Assembly (NCBI RefSeq): GCF_008831285.2
Contig: NC_045142.1
Span: 8,656,713 to 8,720,712, forward strand
From: Nymphaea colorata
Taxonomy: Eukaryota; Streptophyta; Magnoliopsida; Nymphaeales; Nymphaeaceae
DNA: 64,000 bases
Direction of reading: 5' to 3'
Positions 47,367 to 59,519 of the stretch are shown one piece after another; within the stretch, counting starts at the first letter, position 1; every line of letters begins with the position of its first letter. The notes beneath the pieces are model-generated. The model was not told the origin of the DNA. It searched no databases and was given only the letters and a program-made list of their open reading frames with translations. The translations under genes and the position numbers were made by a program.

Positions 47367-50051
47367 CAAGTATTCTTGGTGCTGTCTGAAGGACAAAACC
47401 TTCTTTCTCGTTTCCATTGTTCCATCCTAATAATACGGACATGTGATGTGTGCTTCAGGTGGTATTGAAATATTGAATGAGAATGCGACTCTCAATATCC
47501 CACACATTCTCTCTTGCCTGGTATTTGCGATGGGGATGTACAGCGAAAGATGTTGATGTCCCAAGGCACTTGTTTGCTATCAAACACGCCTCTCACGATC
47601 TAACTTTGACACATTCTTTGGTTTTCAAGAATAGGTGAAATTTTCTTCTTCATTTGGTTGAGCGATCTTTTTCTTTTTCTTTTTTTTAGGTGTAATTCGC
47701 TTGAAAGCAGCATAGGGGCTGGTAACTTTCATTATTTTCATATAGGTGCCTTTAATCTACTTATTTATGTCATTAGTGCCTCTTAAAACATGAAAAATTT
47801 TAAAATAGTGCCACAGCCGAAAATTTCCGGCTCCGCAGATGCATGAGTTAGCAGTCGTTCCAGTTTTCTCCCATAACATTCAGCTGAATTATTTTTAAGA
47901 AATGAAACTTAAATCGTCTATATAAGAGAAAGCACTAACTTTAATGATTATTGAGGCCAAATTGAGCAATGTTACAAAAATTTAACCAGACAAGCTACTG
48001 ATTCAGTACCGAATTGGCAAAAATTAGAACTAAAATGTTTAATTATTTTCTGAACAAAACAAGTGTAAAAAGTATATAAATGATTAAAAATAAGAAAGCA
48101 CTTAGAGATATTGTAAATGAACTAAAAACAATTGAAAATGTCAGCCTTGAACCAACGGTTGCATCGAATAGTTCTGCTGCCATGAATTCAATCTGAATTG
48201 GGTGCTGACTGAAGCCGAATCTGATTACAATATTGCACCAAATCAAAAAAAACTATTGGACTCAAAATTCTCAACCATATCTGCTTTATTGATGTTTAGT
48301 TACATATTCATATTCGAATGCGAATGAAAAAAGGTCATATCCAAATCTGAAATCTGATTTTACAATTTAAATCTGAATTCAAATTTTAAACCGAATGTGG
48401 CCGACTTTTAAAATGTAAGAGCATTATATGTAGGATATTTATTTAAAAAATACTAAATCTGATATGAATCCCAATCGGAACCTGGTCGGATACTTATGCA
48501 TATCTAAATCTTAATCTGAATCCAATTGAATGTCATTTTTTAAGTTCGAATACGTTCAGATTTCTTAATCGATTCAATTTTTTTCCTCGTCCAATGTTTT
48601 CGGAACAGCTGGGTCGATCCAAATTGGATATATTATCCTACCCATTTGTGTGAAACATTATTTGCCTCTAGCTTATTGTAACTACTGGATATCAGATCCT
48701 TGCCTAATATATATTAATTTCAGAAAGGTCTTAAAGGTATTTTTTATTTTTTTAATCCATTTTAAACACAAATTAATTATAGTTGAAAAAAATTTGAAGA
48801 TAATTAAGTTGATAGCCAAAACATATATGTTGCATGTCACCAATTATTCTAAAACGATACAGAATCTGATACGAAACAACAACAAATTAAACAGACTATA
48901 CTCGTGAAGTGATGTGATGCGCTTTGAAAGGGTAAGAGTTGAAAATATCAGTTTCCAACTCGACCGATACACACCAAGCCCGTATCGGGTTGTAACTGCC
49001 ACAATACATTAAATCATGATAAAAATTATGTATTATTATGTGGGAAGATCTGGCCATATATAATGTAACCATGTTAATAGTATGCTGCTGCTTCATATGT
49101 TTGCTTTAAATATTAAGGTAGAAGCATTCCAATGAAATGCTGTAATGCAGTGTTCCATAATTTTGTCTTAATATTTGGAGTAGATACATGAAATGGTTAC
49201 ATACTATCATTGTTGCCAAATGAACCCTTAAGCGGACCATTTCGACCCTCCTTGTCCTAGACAATAGGCATGCGTCAGATCTACATAGATCCATATCAGT
49301 AGGCATATACCTAAGGATGAGAATTGATCATATTCAAATTGAATATATCTTTAAACATATTTGTTTTTTTGATATTTACATATTCGGATTTGAATTCACA
49401 TTCAAATACGAATAAAGAAAAGTTATATTTGAATCCGAAAACAAATTTTATAATTTGAATCCAATCTAAATCTAGTTTTTATATTCATATCCATATCTGA
49501 ATCCAAATGTTAAACCAAATTTTGCTAATTTTGAAAATGCCTGAAGATTACATACAAGATATTTGTCTAAAATAAAAATAAAACTGATCTGATCTTATGT
49601 ATATTTAAATCCGATCCAATGTCATTTCTTAAATGTGCCAATTTTTTACAAATATTTTTTTTCATATGTAATTTTTTCTGATTCTTTGGCTTACAGATGC
49701 CAAATCCAAGTAGATATTGTATCCTCACTGTCATCTGTCCCATCTGTCATTTCCAAATGCAGAGTTTCACCCACCCCCATAAGCCTAATAAATTCTCCTA
49801 ATATAACTTTGTCTTTGTAGAGCTTCCTTTAGTCTATGACCAAACAAAGGAAAAATGTTTTCACAAATCTTGTGAGCTGGGAATGATCGAGATATAGTAA
49901 GTTGGTCGAGTAACTGGGGCAGGAAATGGGAGTTATCGCTAAATTTTGATGTTACGATCAACTTGAATCCCATTCGATTGCCAGTCCAGTTGATTGAAGA
50001 CCAACTAAACGTTGTGTTTGGATGACACTTAAAAATTGACATAGTTTGCAA
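46737..50051. other. Spacer with decayed repeats, no gene recognised
   Basis: Includes a GA microsatellite (47329-47363), a diverged copy of the 2584-2957 MITE at about 48255-48642 (right end ATTGGATATATTATCCTACCC), another at about 49308-49640, and a possible SINE fragment near 49890-49960. No coding feature is supported. Confidence 0.5.
47329..47363. repeat. (GA)n microsatellite
   Basis: Uninterrupted GA dinucleotide tract. Confidence 0.9.
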
Positions 50052-50431
50052 AATAGTCACAAACAAGGAGTTTTAAACAATGAGAATTTCCTCAGATGAG
50101 CTTGAAAAAACCAAGAAAAATATAAAAACAAATATGATAAATGTCTAAAAATTTTAAAAAATTAAAAATGACGGAAAAATAAAATAAATGAGAAACTAAT
50201 AACACAAACTTCACAAGATAAATAAATCTGCAAAAAATGAAGAATAGAAAATAAAAAAAAGGTTTGGCATTAAAAAAACTGAAAAAATGAAAAAAACACA
50301 AAAAATGTTAAAAATGTGTTTTTTTTTTGTTTTTAACGTTTCTTAAAAAAAAACATGTTTTTTAAGTTTTAAACAGATATTTCATTTATTGCATTTTTTC
50401 ACGTTTTTTTAAATGCATTTTCTGTGACTAT
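50052..50431. mobile_element. Second copy of the CATAGTC-ended AT-rich MITE
   Basis: Left end AATAGTCACAAACAAGGAG, right end TTTTCTGTGACTAT, AT-rich interior as in 21207-21573. Flanks agtttgcaa (50043-50051) and agtttgagt (50432-50440) share six of nine bases, which may be a decayed target duplication. Confidence 0.6.
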
Positions 50432-50440
50432 AGTTTGAGT

Positions 50441-51228
50441 GTTTGAATGACAAGACAAAAACCAGGTTTTTACTTTTTTAGAACCGGGTTTTTATTTTTA
50501 ATAACGAAAAAGATTTAATATAAGAATACATATTATTTATTAAGATCTTAGGCCGTGGGGATGGAGGAGCTGCCTGGTTCTTCAGGTCCCAACTTCCAGA
50601 AAATGAGTTTTATCAAAACTAGGATTGTGATAAACCCAGTTCCAAAATTTCCCAAACACGCCTAAACCGGCCTTTTGGAGGCAAAATGCTGTAAGTTTAA
50701 GATGTCATCCAAACAGTTCTTAAGCTTTATTTTCCACTCAACCAAATAATTTTGGTCTGTGTTGTAACATGTGTTAAAAATATCCAACTCGGAACTCTTT
50801 TGGACAAAGACAATCACTTCAAGCAATGAAAACTACAAATGCTTGGGAAACCCAAATTGCAGTTCCAAATCACACTGCAATGGATGGTACAAAGTTCACC
50901 AGCTTTACATACATTGGGATAGCTTCCACCTATCAGTGAAATGAAAAATTACCCAAACTGTAAAAAAGAGAAGATCACTGCCTTCAGTGACAAGTAGAAG
51001 CTCTTTTCCTTGCAGCAAGGAAACACAAAATCATCAAATGCACACACTTAATTATGGGTAAGCAAGAAAAGTATTTTATCCTACTGTACAGCTGAGAACC
51101 TAATCCCCCCACCATCTCCCCAAACTGAACAGTAAACTTTTAACACTATATATAAGTGAAAACACAGCTAAATGCTTGAATTCTCTTTAGATATTATTTA
51201 TTTATTTATTCCAATTAGTCAAAAACAC
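50441..51228. other. Spacer, no gene recognised
   Basis: No repeat or coding feature recognised. Confidence 0.5.
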
Positions 51229-52308
51229 TGATACGTGCCTAATTTTGGCACCATCGAGCACTACCGAAAGCCTCGATGAGAGCACTAGAGTGGAGCCGAC
51301 CAGTCGACAGGCTTATGCCCTCATTGCCTTGTGAGGTTAGCCTCGGTGTGGAGCGCTGAGAGTAGCGGGCCGCAGCGTTCGCATGGCCGAAGATGGGCAC
51401 AGGCCCAAGAAGCGACCTGCAGGGTCGGCCACTAGCACCCATGTGCTTAGGGACAAGTGCACACGAATGAGTCGGACCACACGACACCTTGGCATGGTTC
51501 AAGGTTCGACACTTATAGAACCCCTGGGCATTACTTGTATGGCTGCAGTGAGAGGAGCGGGCGGAGCAGCTAAGGTAGAAAAAGGTGAGACAAGGTCTGG
51601 ATTCATAGAGAGAGCGGGTGCAACCAGATCCAATCCAGGCCCCCTTTTTGCTTATGCTTATTTACTCTTTTGTATTGTCTCGGTTATGATCGTTTTACTT
51701 TAAGTTCTTTGTACCGTCTTTGCCTAAGCTTTGTAATTAGGGCTTTTTGGGATTACGCTTGAATGAAGATTGAATTGAATTTCACTTTGGGCGTATCTCA
51801 TCTTCTTCTCAACCAAATGTACTCATCTTCCCGGTGGCGGCCGGAAAGATTTCTTCTCACCCTTGACCAGCGACGGCTGGTGTCTTTCTTTGATTTGACG
51901 GTGCCAATCATCCTCTCATCCTCAATACTCTTTTCTTCTTCTCCCCAATCAGCCGAAGGAATCCATGATTGAAGGTTGCAAGGGGCTGTTTCCAGCCATC
52001 CAAGTGATCAACAGCCTATGCTTCACCCCAGCCAACACGAATAAGTGTTTTATGGTGCATTCCTTCACATACCACGAAGGTTTGGAAGCCGAAAACACGA
52101 CCGAGAAGGCTGCAGTGAAGGAGCATGCCCGTAGAGCTAGTGTTCGACTTCCAAAGTAGCAGCACGACCAACTACCGACGAATGAACATGTGCCTCCCTG
52201 ATCATGCGATAGAAGGAGAAGCTGTGGCAGATCATCAAGCTGAGACCAATCCACCCTGCTGAGCATGATCTTGGGTAGTGATAGTGCCTCGACAGTGAGG
52301 TTCTATCA
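51229..52308 (+). repeat. 5' LTR of the miniature element
   Basis: Aligned with 52537-53710 over its full length. Compared with the 3' LTR it lacks about 60 bases around the TATATAAG promoter motif (junction near 51715-51730), plus a short block near 51300. Long frames in it are chance readings. Confidence 0.9.
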
Positions 52309-52311
52309 ATT

Positions 52312-52323
52312 TGGTATCAGAGC
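52312..52323 (+). promoter_or_regulatory. Primer-binding site (initiator Met-tRNA)
   Basis: TGGTATCAGAGC, the standard plant copia primer-binding sequence, two bases after the 5' LTR end. Confidence 0.92.
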
Positions 52324-52522
52324 GGACACCCACAGCGGCAAATCGAAGTTGCAGACGACATACATTGGCTTTCCCACGTTAGACAGAAAACACATAGACA
52401 AAAATCATTGCCGCTAATTGTTTGGAAAGATTCGTTTGTCAAGCAGTAGACCATTGGATTCGCCTACGTCTCAAGCATCTTCCAGCAAAAATCTCCTACG
52501 AGGTTGGGGTCAAGCTCGATCT

Positions 52523-52536
52523 AAGGAGGGTGGATC
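52523..52536 (+). promoter_or_regulatory. Polypurine tract
   Basis: AAGGAGGGTGGATC ends exactly where the 3' LTR begins (TGATGC), the position expected for plus-strand priming. Confidence 0.8.
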
Positions 52537-53710
52537 TGATGCATGCCTAATTTTGGCACCATCGAGGATGACCGAAAGCCTGGACTGGAGCACTAGAGCG
52601 GAGCCAACCAACTGTGTGAGAAGCAGCTGGGCACGCCGATTACCACCCGACAGGCTTATGCCCTCGTTGCCTTGTGAGGTTAGTCTCGACATGGAGTGCC
52701 GAGAGCAGCAGACTACAACGTTGCATGCAGCCGAGGATAGGCACAAGCCCGAGAAGCAACTTGCAGGGTCGGCCACTAGTACCCATGTGCATAGGGCCAA
52801 GTGCACACGAGTGAGTCAGACCACACAACACCTTGGCATGGTTCAGGGTTCGACACTTATCGAACCCTTGGGCATTACTTGTATGGCTGCAGTAGGAGGA
52901 GCAAACAGAGCAGCTAAGGTCGAAAAAGGTGAGACAGGGTCTGGATTCATAGAGAGAGTGTGCGCAACCAGATCCAATCCAGGCGCCCTTTTGCATATGC
53001 TTATTTACTCTTTTGTACTATCTCAGTTTGAGACGTGTTAGGATCATTTTACTTTAAGTTCTTTGTACCGTCTCGGGTTAGGAGCTATGTGAACCGAGAC
53101 GCTTTTCATGTATATAAGCTTTGTAATTAGGGCTTTTTGGTTACACTTGAATGAAGATTGAATTGAATTTCACTTTGGGCGTCACTCTCTCTCTCATCCC
53201 ATCTTCTTCTCAACCAAGTCTACTCGTCTTTCCGGCGGCAGCCGAAACGATTTCTTCTCACCCTTGACCCGCGATGGCTGGTGTCTTTCTTCGATCCGAC
53301 GGCGCCAATCCTCCTCTCATCCTCAATACTCTTTCCTTCTTCTCCCCAATTAGCCGAAGGAATCCACGATTGAAGGTTGCAAGGGGCTGTTTCCAGCCAT
53401 CCAAGTGATCAACAGCCTATGCTTCACCCCAACCAACACGAAGAAGTGTTTCATAGTGCATTCCTTCGCATACCCACGAAGGTTTAGAAGCCAGAAATGC
53501 GACCGGGAAGGCTGCAGCGAAGGAGCATGCCTGTAGAGCCGGTGTTCGACTTCCAAAGTAACATCATGACCAACTACCAACGAACAAACATCTGCCTCCC
53601 TGATCCTGCGATAGAAGGAGAAGCTGTGGCAGATCACCAAGCTAAGACCATTCCGCCCTGCTAAGCATGATCTTCGGTAGCGATAGTGCCTCGGCAGTGA
53701 GGTTCTATCA
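52537..53710 (+). repeat. 3' LTR of the miniature element
   Basis: Starts TGATGC, ends TATCA. Carries TATATAAG at 53111-53118, a likely TATA box, absent from the 5' LTR. Confidence 0.9.
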
Positions 53711-54505
53711 AACTCCAATCTAGCTAAGGGTTAATTATCTGAGTTTATGAGCAACAGAAAATTATGATACTGGACTAATGGATCGGTGGATCTAGATCCC
53801 GTTACTAGGTCTGGTTCTTTTTGGATCCATCTGAGTGGATCTCAATATCCTATTTTGCTATCCTTACAATTTGGATAAAAGCTGGGGGTTCCAACAAAAG
53901 TACAAGAAACAATCCAAAGAAAAGATGAGTTTGGTGTTGCAAGTCAGCTGGATAGCTGTTAGCGATCCAGTATAGAACGGATCTACATTTGTTCTGCATC
54001 TTTTGTGCTTCAGATGTCTATAAATTAGGTGATTGAAATGTCCCATTGTAGGCATGTTCAGTACCATCTTCAATCAACCATATTCAAAGCTGCATTTTGG
54101 TTTCTAGATTCTTTTTATGGGTTAAAATGGCAAAATATTTTGACAAGTTAAGACATGATAGGAAGGTGCCGGTAGTTTTTTTTTTGTGTTGATCAACAAC
54201 AATTTAGGCCTCTTTTGCAATTATCTCCAAATCATCTAAGTGGGCACCATCAAATTTCTTTTCTTTTTTGCATTTTTTATTTTCTCATAAGATTTCAAAA
54301 ATAATAGGTGGTTTCACGAAAGATCGGAAAAAGTTCACATAACACGTCCAAGAAATTCCCCGTCTCCCCCTTGGAGAATCAAATAAGATAATTGCAATCC
54401 TCTTTTATAGACGTAATTCCTTTTTTTGTTATTAAAGTATAATTGATTGTCCCAAAAAAATTATAGTCACTTTAGTTTTTAGTTTTAAGAGTTTTCATAT
54501 GTTGT
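53711..54505. other. Spacer, no gene recognised
   Basis: AT-rich; no repeat or coding feature recognised. Confidence 0.5.
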
Positions 54506-54509
54506 TGCC

Positions 54510-54640
54510 TCAAGGGGACTAGCATAACTGGTCGAGTAAGGGGGCGGGTAAAAGACACATTACCTGTTTGATTCCTGTGAGTGCTATTCTCCTAAACCGT
54601 ACAAGATGGAATGAAGACACTTAAGTTGAAGGGTGTATCA
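54510..54640 (+). mobile_element. Possible tRNA-derived SINE copy
   Basis: Contains TAGCATAACTGG (54520-54531), an exact fit to the polymerase III A-box pattern TRGYNNAANNGG, and GTTTGATTCC (54566-54575), close to a B box, about 35 bases apart as in tRNA-derived SINEs. It then shares GTGAGTGC and GGAATGAAGACAC with 1590-1755. No cloverleaf can be drawn, so it is not a functional tRNA gene. Confidence 0.45.
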
Positions 54641-57021
54641 TATCTCACTCAGTTGCCAACACAACATAGGACCCCAAAGACGGAGGTGGGGGGAATGAAG
54701 GGAACTTTCAATATTTTTCGAGTGGTGGGTTGTTAATCTCATGTTCACTTTGAAGGAACTTTCAGATGTTCCCAAATCGGCATATTTCATGATTTTTAGT
54801 AGTTGGTTGATAATTCTTCAAAAGAATCGGCTTCCACCCAATCCCTTGTCATAATGATATAAGGTCTACTTTCGATAATTTAACATGTGCCCCTGCAGCG
54901 TTTCAACTTTTGCATCAGTTATCCTCTTTTACAATGTAAAAAGGTTGACGTCCCAAGAATTAGGAATAGGAACGGACCACATACCAGCCCACATGGACTG
55001 TTGCACCAACCTTTCCTTAGGTATGAAAAGACTGTCTTCTCAGTCTTGTCAAAGTGTCTTCTCAATCTTGTCAAAGTGTATGCTAGTCATTATCCATTCA
55101 CTGATAGATGCGACGATCAATTACTCATTTTCATGTTTTGAATTTTTTTAACAATTAAAATTACTGAAAGATAAATATCTTCAAAAATAAAAATTTATAA
55201 CTATATTCGACCACCCTCATGAAAAATTTCTGGCGCCACTCCCTGATACATGAAAACATCATTTCAGCTACCGATCAATATTACAATTTTGTCAACAAGC
55301 TTCCTCCATCTCATTCCATATATTCATATTAAAGCATTTGCCCATTAAAGTATGAGACAAAAGCTTCAGGTTTACGACAACAGCAGAAGCGTGGGCTAAG
55401 TTTGTTTTCACGTGTTGTTCGCATCCCCAAAATTTTGGTTGGTTTTGGAATACTATAGAAAAATGAGGTTTTATTTTGAAATAGGAAAGGAAGGGGCTCA
55501 CCCATCGGTACGAGGATCGACCGTTTTCGACGCTTTTACCGGGGGTAATCAATCCAAGGGCTATGTTCATCATGGATGCATTTCGTTTTAATTTAAACAT
55601 CCTTTTGATTCTATATGCGGTGTATAAAATATTGAAAGTTTGATGTTTCAATCTTTTGAAAAGATTGTTGAAGAGTTGCTTGAAAATGTGAAATGTTTTG
55701 GAAAAAAATAGAATTAGTAAATATAATTTGAAAAACTTGTGAAACCATTTTGAAATCACTTCAATTTTCTCTTAAGACTTTTAGTAGGTTTGAGATTTTG
55801 CTCTAATTCGGTTACTACCTAGTTAGAGATTCATCTCATATTGTTTAAGTTCTTTTGGAGATGTGCTTGTGATCATAAGTGAAATAAAGTGGGTGAGAAT
55901 GCATAAATACATTGATCCTATATGATTGGAAAGAAAAATCATTCATTCCCACCATAACATTCATCTAACAGCATTCATACCATAACATTCATATAAGATT
56001 ACTTGGTTTGTGGTCTTAATGAAGTTGGTAAATAAAAAAATATGTTAAAAAGAATATAAGAGATAAAACACTCTTATGAAAAGAAAGAGAGAGAGATAGA
56101 GAAAGTCATGCATATATGTGTACATACCATCACATATACACATATATGGAAGCTTAAGAGGAAAAGATATATTGGTTTGAAGAAAAAGAAATGTTTTAGA
56201 GGAAAAAAATATATATATACACGTATATATGGGTATGTATGAGAAATTTTGTTAGGGGAGATATTTGTCTTGAAAAGAGGAATAAAATATTCGAAAGAGA
56301 GGAAATAGAACACATATGCATACGCATTCATGCATATGTGGAAGTTTGTAAAATGGAAAGTGAAAGCATAGAGAGAGAAAGATGGAGGAGGATTATCTTG
56401 TGCGCATGAATGTATGTAACATGTATATACATACATGCCTTCACAAGATTAGAAATCAATGAATAACTTAAAATTTTCAACTTCAAGTTTAATGTAGACT
56501 GGAGGGGAGCTTCGACTCATGCAAGAATCTAAGCTAAATCCCTAAGGCCGTATTAAAAGATTTTTTTGAAAATGTTTTGGAGAATATGATTATATATAAA
56601 CATAGAATGTTATTACTTAGTTTGCCACGAGGGATATATCTCTTCAACCATTGGGGTATGAAAGAAAAACAAACAATATAATGAAGCACTCATTAGGGTT
56701 CCTAATAGGGTGATTAGGAAGGAAACTTATACGCAATGACATGAGAATGCATTTTTAACATGTACATATTTGTGAAGGTTTTCCCGAGTTGAACAAGTTC
56801 CAACCTCAAAAATTAATATGAAGATAAAAATGAAGAACACCAAGCCACACTCTCATTCTCATCATACATTCACGTATAAATGAAAAACCAAGAAACTATG
56901 CATGGGTGATATATAGACAATATTCAAGGAAAGAAAGAGAGAGATAGAGAGAGAGAGAGAGATAGAGAGAGAGAGTGATGGGAAGAGAAAGATTCAACTA
57001 GAAATGAGAGCATAATGTAAC
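54641..57021. other. AT-rich region of unclear status, perhaps part of the gypsy LTR
   Basis: No gene recognised. It holds many ATATAT, GAGA and CATATG runs (e.g. GA tract at 56937-56977). It cannot be decided whether the gypsy LTR reaches into it, because the far LTR border was not located. Confidence 0.4.
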
Positions 57022-57890
57022 TATGAAATGAATGATCATCTCATCTTTCAATGCTCCCGGTGCATTTGATCATAACCTCTTGTCTCTAAGAAGAGATTGA
57101 GTGCTATCTTCTTTGGTAATGTGGAGATAAAGATGATAAGAAAATGAAGAAAGAAGACAATGCTACATTCAATAAAAGAAAAAACATGATTCAATCATGA
57201 AATGAAAGATAATCTCATCTTTCCATGCTCCCAGTGCACTTGAGCATAACCTTTTGTCTCTAAAAAGAGGTTGAGTGCTATCTCCTTTGGCTATGGGGAG
57301 ATGATGATGAGAAAAAAATAAAGAAAGAAAGACAATGCTATATTCAATAAAAGAGAAAACATGATTCAATCATGAAATGAAAGTTCATCTCATCTTTCTA
57401 TGCTTCCAGTGCACTTGAGCATAGCCTCTTGTCTTTAAAAAGAGGTTGAGTACTATCTCCTTTAGCCATGGAGAGATGATGATGAGAAGAAAATAAAGAA
57501 AGAAAGACAATGCTATATTCAATAAAAGAAAAAACATGATTCAAACATGAAATGAAAGATCACATATTTCTATACTTTTGGTGCACTTGAGCATAGCCTT
57601 TTGTCTCTAAAAAGAGGTTGAATGCTATCTCGTTTGGCCATGGGTAGATGATGACGAGAAGAGAAAATGAAAACAACAACAAGACTATATTAAAAAAAAA
57701 GAAATAGTAATAATAATAAGAACATAATAAAAACATAATAATAATAAGAACATATATGAAGAGAAAGAACAGCAACAAGAATACTTGAAAGAGCATGACT
57801 TAATCATAAAATAAAATGTCATCTCATCTTCTCATGCTCCCAGTGCACTTGAGCATAGTCTCTTGTTGAGTGCTATCTCATTCGACCATG
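57022..57890. repeat. About 175-bp tandem repeats, five copies
   Basis: The block 'atgaaatgaaagat.atctcatctttc.atgctcccagtgcacttgagcata' recurs at about 57023, 57197, 57372, 57547 and 57805. Each is followed by 'cctcttgtctctaaaaagaggttgag', a self-complementary AACCTC...GAGGTT stretch, and 'gctatctcctttggccatggggagatgatgatgag'. Steps are about 174, 175, 175 and 258 bases; the last is enlarged by an 'aataataataag' expansion (57705-57755). Adjacent to, and perhaps within, the gypsy LTR. Confidence 0.85.
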
Positions 57891-57892
57891 GG

Positions 57893-59410
57893 GAGATGAA
57901 GATGAGAAGAGAAAGAAGAGAGAAATGAGAGTGATGATGATTACATACCTCCAATGAGAAATGACCTAAGAAAGACGAACACCTTCACTTAAGATTCCCT
58001 TGCATGAAGCTCAAAGTTGATGCCTCCAAGAGAGTTGTAACTTGCTCTAAGTTGGAGAGGAAAATAGAAAGAGGAAGAGGGAGAGAGAGAAAGCTCAAGA
58101 GAAACCCTAAGTCTTCAAGTGAGAATACTCTAGGATTTCTCCCAAGGGTCACTCTTGCCCCAGAGGGGGGGGGGGGGGGGAGTAGGGGTATTTATAAAGG
58201 ATTTTGGAGCACATGCTACTGCAACAGCACATGCGCACACAGTCGTGCGACACCTTATCGCTAGATTGCGTGCGCGTTATAGCTCGATCGTGCGCGCATG
58301 CGTTTCACGACGTGTGACTGCGCGTCACGGGATGTGCAAAAATGCAATTTTTAAAAATAAAATCTTATACAATTTGAGATGAAAAGAGAAAGAATAGAGA
58401 AATGAGAGGGATGATGATTACATGCTTCTAATGAGAAATAACCTAAGGAAGATGAACACCTTCACTTGAAGATCCCCTTGAGTGAAGTTCAAAGATGATG
58501 CCTCCAAGAGAGTTGTAACTTGCTCCAAGTTGGAGAGGAAAATAGAAAGAGGAAGAGATAGAGAGAGAGAGCTCTAGAGAAACTCTAAGTTTTCAAATGA
58601 GAATACTCTAGGGTTTCTCCCAAGGGCCACTCTTGGCCAAGAGGGGGAGAGGGGAGTGTGGGGTATTTATATAGGATTTTGGAGCCAAAACCCAAATTTT
58701 AAAGTTTTTTGAATTTTATAACATTTTCATCCGAATTTCACATAATTTTGAATTACTTTGAAAAAAAAAAGGTTTAAAATGAGTTTTGATTGGCCATTTG
58801 ACCTCTAAAAACATTTTCAGAAATGGGCTAGGCCTTTACCCACTTAAAAAGACCAAAACCGCCCTTTAGAAGGAGGTTTTTCGTCAAAAAGAAAGGGTGA
58901 AAGGGGAAGACGACAGTACCCGGACCCACAGCGTCGGGCGCCCGCACGTGCTCTTCACGACACGCGGTTGAGCGACTGTGTGTCACGCAACTGCGCGTCT
59001 CGAGATGCACAAAAATGCAATTTTTTAAAATGAAATCTTATAAATTTAATAAAATGAAATAAAAATTTTGTTAAAAAAACATTTTTTTAATTAAAATATT
59101 AAAATATGAGTTTTTTAAAAATGAGCGCTCGACTCCTTTTCGAGACGCTCTGGACTCGTTTTAAATTCAATTTTGGTTTAGTCTATCGCCACCGTGTTCT
59201 AGCACGCGGCCAAGATTCAAAAACATATTTTGGAGTGAGAATGAGGCCTTAAAACAAAGGAAAGGTCCGCACATGCACGATGCTCAAATTGTGTCGTTTC
59301 GACCACGCTTCGAATTTTGGGTCTGAAATGCTCGATTTGGATTTGAACTTGGGTGGTAGATCTATTATGAATCTTCAAATTTTTTTTTTTTTAAATTTGG
59401 GGTGATTACA
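57893..59410 (-). repeat. 3' LTR (at least part) of the Tat-type gypsy element, with an internal duplication
   Basis: On the minus strand the LTR begins TGTAATCACCCC at 59410, immediately after the polypurine tract AACAAAGAGGGGCATT. Inside, 57893-58210 and 58376-58690 are two copies of one module, each with a TATA box on the minus strand (TATAAATACC near 58186-58195; TATATAAATACC near 58664-58675) and the same about 300-base leader below it. Downstream arms 58270-58370 and 58960-59042 (gcgtcacgggatg..aaaatgcaatttttaaaa) also match. The far LTR end was not located and may be beyond 57022. Confidence 0.72.
58165..58180. repeat. G16 homopolymer
   Basis: Run of 16 G bases in the LTR module; the sister copy (58640-58655) has interrupted GGGGGAGAGGGGAG at the same place. 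Length may be uncertain in the assembly. Confidence 0.8.
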
Positions 59411-59428
59411 AATGCCCCTCTTTGTTGC
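59411..59428 (-). promoter_or_regulatory. Polypurine tract of the gypsy element
   Basis: Minus strand GCAACAAAGAGGGGCATT directly precedes the LTR start TGTAATCACC, the usual arrangement in plant Ty3/gypsy elements. Confidence 0.78.
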
Positions 59429-59519
59429 TTAGCTGGTGTTAGCCGTGCTTAGTGACAAAGATAAGCACCACAAATTTTTGAAACAAAATTTTTTGCAGAA
59501 TGATGTTTTAGGCTTATCC

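Larger units (their letters stand above)
51229..53710 (+). mobile_element. Complete non-autonomous LTR retrotransposon with minimal interior
   Basis: Two direct LTRs (51229-52308 and 52537-53710), each starting TGAT and ending ATCA, surround only 228 bases. Directly after LTR 1 (two bases between) lies TGGTATCAGAGC (52312-52323), the primer-binding site complementary to initiator Met-tRNA used by most plant copia elements. Directly before LTR 2 is the polypurine tract AAGGAGGGTGGATC (52523-52536). No gag or pol is present, so it must have moved with proteins supplied in trans. Flanks aacac (51224-51228) and aactc (53711-53715) are a likely 5-bp target duplication with one mismatch. This is the TRIM layout, but the LTRs of 1.08 and 1.17 kb are far longer than typical TRIM LTRs. 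Confidence 0.92.

Noticed and set aside
52418..53041. 207-codon frame across the interior and 3' LTR of the miniature element
   Set aside because: It starts in the 228-bp interior and runs through LTR sequence. The LTR parts in the two copies do not keep a common frame, and no gag or pol motif is present.
54520..54580. tRNA gene suggested by A-box and B-box matches
   Set aside because: No cloverleaf stems, anticodon loop or acceptor stem can be drawn; fits a SINE better.
56074..56436. 120-codon Phe/Tyr-rich frame on the minus strand
   Set aside because: Composition follows from A-rich and GAGA/CATATA repeats on the + strand; no membrane-protein family recognised.
57022..57890. CRISPR-like array
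   Set aside because: Units are about 175 bp with no unique spacers, in a plant nuclear setting next to a retrotransposon LTR; it is an ordinary tandem repeat.
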